DNA of 64,000 bases, taken from assembly GCF_001570605.1 (NCBI RefSeq), contig NZ_BBXG01000004.1, forward strand, positions 1-64,000, read 5' to 3'. The stretch comes from Herbidospora cretacea (lineage in GTDB: Bacteria > Actinomycetota > Actinomycetes > Streptosporangiales > Streptosporangiaceae). Under the pieces are notes generated by a model, which was not told the origin of the DNA, did no database searches, and saw only the letters and a program-made list of their open reading frames with translations. Positions 28,427 to 37,800 of this stretch are shown here, piece by piece. How positions within the stretch are numbered: the first letter of the stretch is position 1; every line of letters begins with the position of its first letter. The translations under genes were made by a program, and so were the position numbers.

Positions 28427-29331
28427 CGCAGTTCCCGTCCGGTCAGTTCGAGGAAGACGTCTTCGAGGGTGCGCCGCTCGATGCTGAGGTCTTCGGTCGT
28501 GACGCCCTCGGTGGCGCACCACGCCGTCACGGTGGCCAGCAGCGAGGGGTCGACCTGGCCCTCGATGATGTAGTGGCCGGCCGGCGACTCCTTGGCGGCC
28601 GAGCCCGGCGGCAGCGCGCTGAGCAGCTCGTCGAGGTTGAGCCCCGGGCGGGCGCGGAAGCGGAGCTGGCGCTCGGCGCCGGTCAGGTCGGCCGGTGAGC
28701 CCTCGGAGACCACCCGGCCCCGGTCGATGATGACGACGTGGTCGGAGAGCTTCTCGGCCTCGTCCATGAAATGGGTGGTGAGGACCACCGAGACCCCGGC
28801 CGCGCGCAGGTCGCGCACCATGTCCCAGCAGGCGTGGCGGGCCTGCGGGTCGAGCCCGGCCGTCGGCTCGTCGAGGAAGACCAGCTCGGGACGGCCGACC
28901 ACGGCCGCCGCCAGCCCGAGCCGCTGCTGCTGGCCGCCGGACAGGCGGCGGTAGGGGGTGCGGGCGTGTTCGGCCAGCCCCAGCCGTTCGAGCAGGGCCT
29001 GCGGGTCGAGCGGGTGGGCGTGGAACCGGGAGACCAGCCGCAGCCACTCACCGGCGCGGGCCGCCTGGGGCACCCCGCCCGACTGGAGCATGATCCCGAT
29101 GCGCGGCTTGAGCGCCGGGTCGTCGGGCCGCAGCCCCAGCACGCTGACCAAGCCCGAGTCGAAGGCGCGGAAGCCCTCGCAGATCTCGATCGCGGAGGTC
29201 TTCCCGGCGCCGTTGGGCCCGAGGACGGCGGTCACCTCGCCCCGGCGGCAGCGCAGGTCGAGGTGGTCGATCGCGGTGTTCCGGCCGTAGCGCTTGACCA
29301 GATCGCGGACCTCGACCGCGGCGGATTCCAT
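28423..29331 (-). CDS. ABC exporter ATP-binding protein (DrrA-like)
   Basis: This 302-residue ATPase has Walker A GPNGAGKTS, signature LSGGQQQR, Walker B LVFLDEPTAGLD and the H-loop TTHFMDEAE. A C-terminal extension typical of the drug-exporter (DrrA) class follows. The ATG at 29331 is chosen because similarity begins directly after it; an in-frame upstream extension is not supported. It is cotranscribed with the downstream permease. Confidence 0.93.
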   Translation of the reverse strand: MESAAVEVRDLVKRYGRNTAIDHLDLRCRRGEVTAVLGPNGAGKTSAIEICEGFRAFDSGLVSVLGLRPDDPALKPRIGIMLQSGGVPQAARAGEWLRLVSRFHAHPLDPQALLERLGLAEHARTPYRRLSGGQQQRLGLAAAVVGRPELVFLDEPTAGLDPQARHACWDMVRDLRAAGVSVVLTTHFMDEAEKLSDHVVIIDRGRVVSEGSPADLTGAERQLRFRARPGLNLDELLSALPPGSAAKESPAGHYIIEGQVDPSLLATVTAWCATEGVTTEDLSIERRTLEDVFLELTGRELR

Positions 29332-29482
29332 GCCTTCGAGTGTAGGGAGTGAGCACCCCGCCTCCGTCCGCGACCGGCCCGGTAAAGGCTTCCTCCGGGA
29401 AGGGCCACGCTCCGCGATAGCCGTGTTTATGCATGCAAGGGTGGAATTGTCCCCATGGCTTGATACGCAAGGAGGGTGGCGC

Positions 29483-30256
29483 ATGTCCGAATTCACGGGC
29501 TATGCACCCGGCGTGCCGTGTTGGGTGGACGTGTCCACTCCCGACCTCGACGCGTCCACGGACTTCTACACCGAGCTCTTCGGCTGGACGGCGGTCTTCG
29601 ACGAGAGCGAGGACTACGGCGGTTACGGCAACTTCCATCTCCACGGCAAGGAGGTCGCCGGGATCGGCCCCGTCTACCAGGAGGGCATGCCCGCCGCCTG
29701 GAACACCTACATCTGCACCGAGGACGTCGCCAAGACCACCGAGATGGTCCGCAACAGCGGCGGCACGATCGTCGCGGAACCCATGCAGATCATGAACGAG
29801 GGCCGGATGGCCGCCTTCATGGACCCCGCCGGGGCCTACATCTGCGCCTGGGAGCCGATCGACAAGATGGGGGCCAGGCTGGCCAACGAGCCCGGCACCC
29901 TCAACTGGAGCGAGCTGATCACCCGCGACACCTTCTCGTCCAAGGAGTTCTACGGCGACGTCTTCGGCTGGACCGCCGCCTCCCGCCCCATGGACGACAT
30001 GGAGTACACGACCTTCGCCGAGAACGGGCACGTGATGGCCGGGATGATGGCCATGCCCGACGCCCTGCCGGTCGACGTGCCGTCGTACTGGCTGGCCTAC
30101 CTGGGGGTCGACAACCTCGACGCGGCCCTGCTGGAGTCGGCGCGGCTGGGCGCCGCCCAGATGGTGGGGCCGACCGAGGTCCCCGGGATGGGCAACTTCG
30201 CGATCATCACCGACCCCGCCGGGGCGACCGTGGGGCTCTGGGAGAGCACCCCCTGA
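29483..30256 (+). CDS. Two-domain VOC (glyoxalase/bleomycin-resistance fold) protein
   Basis: This 257-residue protein has two tandem VOC domains, beginning PCWVDVSTPDLDASTDFYTELFGW near residue 11 and LNWSELITRDTFSSKEFYGDVFGW near 137. Both end with the DPAGA motif (AFMDPAGA and IITDPAGA). The ATG at 29483 follows GGAGGG. Similar actinobacterial proteins are called hydroxylases or resistance-like, but the activity is not known; it may bind or modify a small molecule. It is followed by a strong terminator. Confidence 0.88.
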   Translation: MSEFTGYAPGVPCWVDVSTPDLDASTDFYTELFGWTAVFDESEDYGGYGNFHLHGKEVAGIGPVYQEGMPAAWNTYICTEDVAKTTEMVRNSGGTIVAEPMQIMNEGRMAAFMDPAGAYICAWEPIDKMGARLANEPGTLNWSELITRDTFSSKEFYGDVFGWTAASRPMDDMEYTTFAENGHVMAGMMAMPDALPVDVPSYWLAYLGVDNLDAALLESARLGAAQMVGPTEVPGMGNFAIITDPAGATVGLWESTP

Positions 30257-30262
30257 ACAGCG

Positions 30263-30296
30263 GAGAACCGGCCGGGAAGCACCCCGGCCGGTTCTC
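30263..30296. terminator. Bidirectional terminator between VOC gene and GH95 gene
   Basis: GAGAACCGGCCGGG at 30263-30276 pairs with CCCGGCCGGTTCTC at 30283-30296, followed by TTCC on the plus strand. It lies between two convergent genes and can serve both. Confidence 0.8.
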
Positions 30297-30321
30297 TTCC
30301 GTGCTGTTGAGGACGTGCTGG

Positions 30322-33300
30322 TTAGAAGGCGATGTCCTGCCAGGTCGAGACCTGGGCGGCGGGCAGCGCGTAGGGGAGGACGGCCATCCGGTCGACGGCG
30401 CCGGTCATCCGCTCGCCGCCGCCCTGGTTGGCGGCGAAGATCAGCGGCCGGTTGTTGCAGCCGTAGATGCCGGTCGAACCGGTGTTGCCGCCGCCCGCGC
30501 GGACACCGTCGACGTAGACGTCGATGGCGCCGTTGCGGTTGAGGGTGATCACCAGGTCGATGTAGCGGCCGGTGGGCAGCGTCGCGTTGGTCGTGACGCC
30601 CTGGCCGGCGCCGATGAGGCGCAGGCGGTTCTCCGGCGTGACGTCCATCAGGACGCCGTCGGTGCCGGGGTTGCCCGAGGGCTGCGAGTCGAACAGGCGG
30701 CGGTAGCCGGAGCCGCCGATCTTCACCTCGGCGGCGAACGTGGCCTCACGCAGGTAGCCGAGGGTCGTCGGCTGCTCGGTGCGGACGTAGTTCTGGCCGT
30801 CGAGGATCAGGCCGCCGTCGGCGTCGTAGTTCGCCGCGCCGTTGACCACGACGCCGTTGCGGCCGGAGCCCGACTGGTCGGCGACGGTCGTGCCCGATGC
30901 CGGGTCCCAGGCGACGATGGCACGGTCGGCCGGGGGAACGGCACACGGGTTCAGGGCGGCGCCGGTGGCGGCGCTGATCGACCAGCCGGAGCCGGCCAGG
31001 GTCGCCTGGATGCGGGCCGACGTCGCCCCGGTCGAGGGACCGGCGGTGACGTTGACCGTGATCTCGCGGCTCTCGCCCGCCGGGACCGAGGCGACCGCGG
31101 TCGAGGCCGGGTCGGCGGTCCAGCCGGTGGGGAGCTGGAGGGTCAGGGTGCCCGCCGGGGACGCGTTCTGGATCGCGGTGACGGTGGCCTTGACCGGGAC
31201 GGTCTGACCGGCGCCGATCTCGGCGGGAGCCGACACCGAGAGCTGGATCTCGTTGTAGAGGGTGTACGTGCGGCCCGCCTCGGCGCCGAACGTGAGGGTG
31301 TCGCCGGTGCGGATCGCGTCGACCGGGTTGCCCTGGTCGTCGACGAACGAGTAACGGGCGTTGATCGCGCCGGCCCGGACCTTCAGCTCACCGGTGTCGC
31401 CGGCCTTGATGACGGCCTTGGTGAGGCTGCTGTTGGCCCACTCGACGTCCACGGTCGCGTTGCCGCGGGCGCGCAGCCCGGAGACCGAGCCGTTCTTCCA
31501 CACGGCCGGGAGGGCCGGGAGGACGTGGATCGTGTCCTGGTGCGACTGCAGCAGCATCTCGGTGACGCCCGAGGTGGCGCCGAAGTTGCCGTCGATCTGG
31601 AACGGCGGGTGGGTGTCGAACAGGTTGTCCAGCGTGGAGGACTTGAGCTGCTCGCTGAGCATCTTGTGCGAGTGGTCGCCGTCGAGCAGGCGCGCCCAGA
31701 AGTTGACCTTCCAGGCCTTCGACCAGCCGGTGCCGCCGTCGCCGCGCGCGGTCAGCGAGATCTTGGCGGCCTCGCCCGCGGGGGTGCCGGCCTTGATCGC
31801 GTTGCCCGGGTGCACCGCGAACAGGTGCGAGACGTGGCGGTGGTCGTTGTTCGGGTTGTCCAGGTCTTCCTTCCACTCCTGGAGCTGGCCCCAGGAGCCG
31901 ATGCGGATGCCCGGGTCGAGCTTGGCCAGGGTGTTGGTCAGCTCGGCCTGCAGCGCCGTGTCGACCTTGAGGGTCTTGGCGGCGTTCAGGGTGTTGGTGA
32001 GCAGCTCGGTGACGATCTGCTGCGACATCGACGCGCCGGCGGTGAACTGGCCGTTCTCCGGCGAGTACGACGGGGAGACCACGAGCTTGCCGTCACGCGG
32101 GTCGGTGTGCAGGAAGTCCAGCCAGAACTCGGCCGCGCCCTTCATCACCGGGTAGGCGGTGCGCTTGAGGTACTTCTCGTCGTTGCTGAAGCGGTAGTGG
32201 TCGTACATCTGCTGGGTGGTCCAGGCCGCGGCCTCGGGGAACCAGAACGACTCGGGGTAGTTGTGCAGGCCCGTGAAGCCCCAGGGGTTGGTCTCGTTGT
32301 TCACGACCCAGCCGCGCGCGTTGTACATGTCCGTCGCGGTCTTGGTGCCGGGGGCGACCATCGAGGAGATGTAGTCGTCGTACGGCTTGGTGGTCTCGGC
32401 GAGGTTGGTCTGCTCGGCGAGCCAGTAGTTCATCTGCAGGTTGATGTTGACGTGGTAGTCGGCGTCCCACGGCGGGTTCGTGACGTTGTTCCACACGCCC
32501 TGCAGGTTGGCCGGCAGCGACCCCTCACGCGAGGAGGAGATCAGCAGGTAGCGGCCGTACTGGTAGAACAGGGCCTCCAGGTAGCGGTCCTGCGCCGCCG
32601 AGCCGCCCGAGTAGGACGAGCGCAGCACGTTGGTGGGCACACTCGGGGCCTGCTGGCCCAGGTTCAGCTTCACCCGGTCGAACAGCCCGTGGTAGTCGTC
32701 GAGGTGGGCCTGCTTGAGGGCCGCGTACGACATCGACGACGCCCAGTTGGCCCAGTGGCGCACGTTGTCGTGCGGGTCCTCGCCACGGTAGGTCGGGTAC
32801 TGCATCGAGTAGTCGGTGCCGGCCGAGATCACGAACCACGCCGCGTTGGCGTTGGCGACCGTGATGCGGTCGGCCCCGTCGGTCCGCGCGCCGCCCTCGG
32901 TGACGACGTTGACCTGCGACTCGAAGTTGAGCCCGTTGTTGGCCAGCTTGCCGCGGATCGTCATGCGCCCCTTGGAGACGCTGACGGTCTTGTCGTTGCG
33001 CGGCGAGGTGTGCCGGACCGTGAAGTTGACCTTCCCGGCCGCGTCGGCCGAGATCCGCCCCACGATGACGTTGTTGGGGTAGCTCGCGAAGTACTCACGC
33101 TTGTAGGTCACCCCGCCGTCCTTGTACGTGACGGCCGCCACCGCGTCGTTCAGGTTCAGCGACCGCTTGTAGTCGGTCGGGTTCGCCGGCGCGCCCGGGA
33201 AGTCCAGGAACATGTCGCCGAACGTCTGGTAGGACCCGAAGTTCGTCTTGCCCTGCCCGAGGCGCTGCGCCACCTGAGCCGGCGTCATCTGCTTGTTCTG

Positions 33301-33657
33301 GTCGATCAAGGCCTGGACGTCGGCGATCGCGGTGGGCCGCGGCGTCGTCCAGTTGCCGAAGTTGTACCCGTTGGAGCCGGGGCCGCCGGTCCAGAGGGTC
33401 TTCTCGTTGAACTGGATCTGCTCGGTGCCGACACCACCGAAGATCATGGCGCCCAGAGCGCCGTTGCCGATCGGGAGCGCCTGCGACTCCCAGTTGGTCG
33501 CCGGCTTGTCGTACCAGAGGGTCAAATCGTCCTGCGCGGCGGCGGTCTCCTGGACCTGAGCCGTGGCGGTGCTGCCCTGCAGCACCGGCACGCCCAGAGC
33601 CATGACCAGCCCCAGCGCCGTGGCGGCGCCGAGCAGCCGCCGTGGGGGGTGACTCAC
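30322..33657 (-). CDS. Secreted GH95-family alpha-L-fucosidase with NEW3 and LamG-like domains
   Basis: This 1111-residue protein has a signal peptide (residues 1-34), an N-terminal GH95 beta-domain (LWYDKPATNWESQALPIGNG), the (alpha/alpha)6 catalytic barrel and C-terminal modules. The catalytic pattern of GH95 (inverting 1,2-alpha-L-fucosidases) is visible: Asn404 and Asn406 in HVNINLQMNYW, the general acid Glu534 in SPENGQF and Asp689 in QIDGNFG. A NEW3-like segment lies at about 800-890 and a concanavalin-like LamG domain at 905-1110. The GTG start follows AAGGAAC. GH95 also includes a few alpha-L-galactosidases, so specificity is not certain. It stands alone, without a sugar transporter or fucose catabolic genes nearby. 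Confidence 0.92.
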   Translation of the reverse strand: MSHPPRRLLGAATALGLVMALGVPVLQGSTATAQVQETAAAQDDLTLWYDKPATNWESQALPIGNGALGAMIFGGVGTEQIQFNEKTLWTGGPGSNGYNFGNWTTPRPTAIADVQALIDQNKQMTPAQVAQRLGQGKTNFGSYQTFGDMFLDFPGAPANPTDYKRSLNLNDAVAAVTYKDGGVTYKREYFASYPNNVIVGRISADAAGKVNFTVRHTSPRNDKTVSVSKGRMTIRGKLANNGLNFESQVNVVTEGGARTDGADRITVANANAAWFVISAGTDYSMQYPTYRGEDPHDNVRHWANWASSMSYAALKQAHLDDYHGLFDRVKLNLGQQAPSVPTNVLRSSYSGGSAAQDRYLEALFYQYGRYLLISSSREGSLPANLQGVWNNVTNPPWDADYHVNINLQMNYWLAEQTNLAETTKPYDDYISSMVAPGTKTATDMYNARGWVVNNETNPWGFTGLHNYPESFWFPEAAAWTTQQMYDHYRFSNDEKYLKRTAYPVMKGAAEFWLDFLHTDPRDGKLVVSPSYSPENGQFTAGASMSQQIVTELLTNTLNAAKTLKVDTALQAELTNTLAKLDPGIRIGSWGQLQEWKEDLDNPNNDHRHVSHLFAVHPGNAIKAGTPAGEAAKISLTARGDGGTGWSKAWKVNFWARLLDGDHSHKMLSEQLKSSTLDNLFDTHPPFQIDGNFGATSGVTEMLLQSHQDTIHVLPALPAVWKNGSVSGLRARGNATVDVEWANSSLTKAVIKAGDTGELKVRAGAINARYSFVDDQGNPVDAIRTGDTLTFGAEAGRTYTLYNEIQLSVSAPAEIGAGQTVPVKATVTAIQNASPAGTLTLQLPTGWTADPASTAVASVPAGESREITVNVTAGPSTGATSARIQATLAGSGWSISAATGAALNPCAVPPADRAIVAWDPASGTTVADQSGSGRNGVVVNGAANYDADGGLILDGQNYVRTEQPTTLGYLREATFAAEVKIGGSGYRRLFDSQPSGNPGTDGVLMDVTPENRLRLIGAGQGVTTNATLPTGRYIDLVITLNRNGAIDVYVDGVRAGGGNTGSTGIYGCNNRPLIFAANQGGGERMTGAVDRMAVLPYALPAAQVSTWQDIAF

Positions 33658-33704
33658 GGGTGTTCCTTATGGGTCAGGGTTGGTGATCTAACAATGAAAT
33701 AGCA

Positions 33705-33722
33705 CCGAAACTTGGCCGAAAC
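33705..33722. promoter_or_regulatory. Direct repeat in the GH95 promoter region
   Basis: CCGAAAC occurs at 33705-33711 and again at 33716-33722, spaced 11 bp, one helical turn, about 50 bases before the GH95 start. This AT-richer gap (33658-33898) should hold the GH95 promoter. A regulator binding the same DNA face twice is a plausible reading. Confidence 0.35.
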
Positions 33723-33898
33723 AAGCTCTGAGATCCGATGAATTTCACCGCAACCAACTTGTGACCCACGCCTCATCGGGTGGTCTAGTCCGATGGATAG
33801 GGCCTTTTGATCTTCGAATGACAATCAGTGGGACGGGTGACCGAGAAGAGATCGGATCAATTTCTGACCTGTCGTGTCACAGACATCGGACCTCTGAG

Positions 33899-34846
33899 TC
33901 ACCCGGCGAGGAGATCGGAGAGGGTCAAGGCAGCGAGACCGGGGTCGTCGGCGGGGGGAATCCGGTCGAATCCGCTCACATCCGGAACGACGCCGAGGGT
34001 GAGGACGTCGTCGACCTGGGCCATGACGGCTCTGGCGACGCGCTTCCTGTCGACGGGGGTGAGGTCGGGCGAATTCCAGGCCAGGGAGACGGCCGCGGTG
34101 CGGAGATCCCGGAACACCTGACCGTCCCCGTACTGGAAGAAGGCCTCGGCGGAGCGCCCGATGAGCTCGGTGAGCTCGGGGAACAGCCACGAGCTTCGCT
34201 CCGTGCGGCAGTGGAGGCGGATCACCAGGAAGTCCAGCCCCGGGGCGGTCGTCAACCGGTCGCCGGCGAACTCGACCGGGGCGTCGGGGGCGTTGACCAC
34301 CACGATGCGGCCCGCTCTCAGGGAGCCGTCGGCCATGGTCCAGTTCACGCCGAGCACCGGCTGCTCGCCCAGGTTCCCCAGGATCTGGTCGAGCCCGCGC
34401 GACACCCGCCCCGCGATGTCGGCCGCCGTCCTGAGCGGCACGAGCAGATCACCCAGCGACGAGACGACCTGGATGGCCGCGTCGAGCGGACCGTCGGCCG
34501 GAACCCGGTACAGACCAGCTTGAACGGTTACGGATCCTCCGTTGTACGGGATCTCCGGTGTGATCAGGCGGTTCAGCGTGATGCCCGGGGCCTTCCAGGT
34601 GTCCTGGGGCTGGACCGTGGTGAACTCCAGCGCCGGCGCGCCGGGCCGGGACAGGCAGACGCCGCCGTGGAGGGCCGGGTACTGGTCCTTGGCCCAGTGG
34701 CGACGCTGCCCGAGGAGACCCTCGGCGATCGAGACCTGCAGGTAGCCCTCGTAGGGGGACAGGGTGAGACCGCCGGGGTCGGGCACGAAGACGGCGGTGA
34801 TCCGCTCCGCCTGGGCGTTGAACCAGTTCTCAATGCGGCGCCACAT
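33899..34846 (-). CDS. Protein of unknown function, fourth gene of the CHAT/STAND conflict operon
   Basis: I do not recognise this 315-residue protein. It starts MWRRIENWFNAQAER, an amphipathic helix, then a mostly beta-rich half (residues 20-130), a hydrophobic/amphipathic stretch at about 130-165 (AAIQVVSSLGDLLVPLRTAADIAG) and an alpha/beta C-terminal half. No signal peptide, clear transmembrane helix or known catalytic motif was seen. Its start lies inside the last codons of the STAND gene (17-base overlap), so it is translated with it. As the only member without a recognisable enzyme or sensor domain, it could be the effector, a protease substrate, or an adaptor; all three are inference. 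Confidence 0.8.
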   Translation of the reverse strand: MWRRIENWFNAQAERITAVFVPDPGGLTLSPYEGYLQVSIAEGLLGQRRHWAKDQYPALHGGVCLSRPGAPALEFTTVQPQDTWKAPGITLNRLITPEIPYNGGSVTVQAGLYRVPADGPLDAAIQVVSSLGDLLVPLRTAADIAGRVSRGLDQILGNLGEQPVLGVNWTMADGSLRAGRIVVVNAPDAPVEFAGDRLTTAPGLDFLVIRLHCRTERSSWLFPELTELIGRSAEAFFQYGDGQVFRDLRTAAVSLAWNSPDLTPVDRKRVARAVMAQVDDVLTLGVVPDVSGFDRIPPADDPGLAALTLSDLLAG

Positions 34847-37800
34847 ATTCGTCCTTCTTGGTCCTGAGAAAAAGGATCACGTCGGCGGCGGCGGCCCGGT
34901 CGCCGCCCGCCTCGAAGATCAGGCCACGGATGGTCCTCTGAAGCCGGAGCAGGTCCTTCGGGCGGGTCCGGCATCCCGCGATCACGCGCCGGACGGCGTC
35001 GGAGACCGCGTCGGGCAGGAGCGGCAGGACGAGCACGGCCTCGGCCTTCTGGGCCGCGAAGTCCCGGGCGAGCCCGGTGAACCTCCCACGCTCGGCCTGG
35101 CTCAGCTCCCGTGGCCCGCTGTCGACGACCTCCGGCTGGAGCACGACCAGAGACCGGTACCGTGGCGAGAACCGATGCGGCGCGGTGAGCGCGGTCTCCC
35201 CGGTGAGCCGCAACCTGACCCCGGCGCTGGTCTGCACAGCCGTGCCCTGAAGATGCACAAGGGGACTGTGGGGATCCTCTTCCGCCGGCACGGTCTCCGG
35301 CCGGCCGCCGGGCAGCAGGCCGGGGACGTCCCGGAACGCCATGGACCCGTGGTCCCACATCTCCAGCTCCCACGGTGCCGAGTCGAGGTCGGCGGACACG
35401 CGCAGCCGCAGCACCCCGCCCAGCGGAAGGCGCCAGCCGGGCCCCCATCGGACCAACAGGTGCGGCCGGTACTCCGTGACGCGGTGATATCGGGCGTCGG
35501 AGCTCACGGAGACGGTCACGGGGCACACCCGGGCCACGAGCCGCTCCACCCGGCCGACGCGGGCGAACGTGTTCCGCTCTTCCGCGGGCCGGATGAGCGG
35601 TGCGCCGAAGCGCAGCTCCACGGGGTCCCCGTCGCCGAGGATCACCTCTTCGCCGGGGTGGAAGCGCAGCATTCGGTGGCGGTACCGCCAGGCAGATGGC
35701 AGTCGCTCGACGTCCTGGTCCGCCACGTGTGTCTCGGCCGGCGGGGGGCCGGTGGGGGACAGGCGGCGCGCCGCCAGGAGGGCGATGAGCTCCGACTGGC
35801 AGGCCTCCACGGGACTGCCCAGCTCACGGAAGAGCCCGGCCGCCTGTGCCAGCCGGGGAATCGCCTCTTCGGGGTCCCGCATGGCCAGGATCTCGGCGTC
35901 CGCGACCAGGGCCCTGGCCCGGTTGCCGCGCCCCGGGAGCACCGGACGCGGATGGCCCGGGGGGGCGATGACGAGGTCGGGATCGTGGGCCGCGGCGTAC
36001 TCCTCGACGGCTCGACCGGCGATGGACCAGGGGATGCCGGGCTCCGCGGCGAGCCGCGGCGCGGGCGGCCAGCCGCCGGCCAGGGAATGACGGTCCTGCG
36101 CCTGCCACCAGCCGTACCAGCTCCCCGCCTGGGCCGGTGAGGACGGCTGCTCACCCGTGCACAGGGCCAGGGTGATCCACGCCTCCGCCTGGACCAAGGG
36201 GGTGCCCGACCGCGCGAGAGCGGTCGTCTCGGGGAACAGGTCGAGGGAGCGCATGCGCCTGGCCAGCCGGATGAGGGCGATCTGGCACCTCTCCACCGTG
36301 TCCGGGTCGTCTCCGGTGGCGACCGCCTCCTCGATCCGGTCGCGCAGCAGGGCCGCGGCCCTTTCCGGCTCTCCCCGGATGCGCCACGCCTCGGCCACCG
36401 CCTCGACCAGTGAAGGCGTCACGTGGTGGAGCCACGTGGCCGGGCGGCGGGAGGCGGAGTAGGCGTCGCGGCGGGTGAGCAGGTCGAGGACCTCGGGTTC
36501 GGGCGGGCGCTCGCCGTTGCCGGCGGCGACCCGCCAGGCGTGGAGGCGCTCGGTGTCGATGTCGGTGATCGCTTCGGGTGGAAGGTCGCTCCACCGCCGA
36601 ACCTCGGGTTCTTCGCTCAGCACGTCGCGGAGCAGCAGCAGCCGCGAGGCCAGTCCGGGCGGCGGACGCCAGTCGGTCCATTTGCCGATGCCGTCGCCGG
36701 AGTCGTCGGGGTAGGCGCGCACCGCCTCCTCGGAGAGGCCGCGCGCGAGCTCCAGGTCGCCCCTCTGCCAGGCCAGAAGCGCGCGCTGACCGAGGGTCGC
36801 GGCCAGGAGGCGCCGGTCCGGGGTCCAGGTCCGCGCGCCGCCGTCGCCGGTGCCGGAGAACCAGGTGCCGTCCGGAGCGACCACGCCGGCGGCCGTGGGC
36901 GCGGCCATGACCGATCCCACCCGCTCGCCGTCCCAGCGGACGATGCGCGCGCCCGCGGTGGCGGTGAGGCGGTGGGGCCCGGGGTCGGCGACTCCATAGG
37001 GGACGACCGGGCGGTCGGCCACCCCGATCTGGGTGCCGTCGGCCAGGAAGAGGCGCAGCAGGCCGTCCCGCCCGGCGGTGAGAATGCACGTGCCGTCCGG
37101 GGACGCGTGCACTCGCACGGCGTGTTCCGGGCCGACGCGCAGGGCCGACAGGATGGTGCGGAGGGTGCCGTCCATGTTCCAGACGCGGACCCGGCCGTCC
37201 TTGGCGACGGAGGCGAGCCAGGTGTTCCCGGGGGCGACGCAGAGGTCGGCGATCGGGCTGCGGTTGCCGGGAAGGGCACGCCGGTCGGAACCGCCCCAGG
37301 TGTGGCGCGACCCGTCGAGGTTCCACGCGGACACCTCCCCGTTCTGGTGACCGGCCGCGACCCACGGGGCGTCGGGCGCGGCGGCCAGGCAGGTGATGCG
37401 GCTGGGGGTGGTCACGGTGGGTGAGACGCCGTCGAGGGCCAGCGTCCGGTCCATGGCGACGACGGGCGAGTCGCCGGCCGGGCTGAGGGCGACGGCGTCG
37501 ATGCCGCGCGGGTACGCTCCGCGCCACTGCGCGGAGAGGCCGTCGACGACATGCCAGGAGGTCAGCAGGCGCGAGCCGTGCGCCGCGGCGAGCCGGTCTC
37601 CCCGGGGTGTCATCGCGAAGTGCGTGATCGGCCCCAGCCCTTCGGCGAACGTGCCCTCTCCGCTCGCCGCCGCGACGTCCTCGTCGCGGAGCTCCTCCCA
37701 GGCGCCCCACGTCAGGTAGCCGTCCAGGGCGGCGACGATCGAGCCCGACGGCGCCTCACCCCGGCCCGCGATCTCGGGTAACCGTTCGCCGAGGCCGACC

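Noticed and set aside
33899-34846. Fourth conflict-operon gene as a bacterial gasdermin
   Set aside because: Size and protease neighbour fit, but the N-terminal Cys and the gasdermin N-terminal sequence pattern are absent, so the name is not supported.
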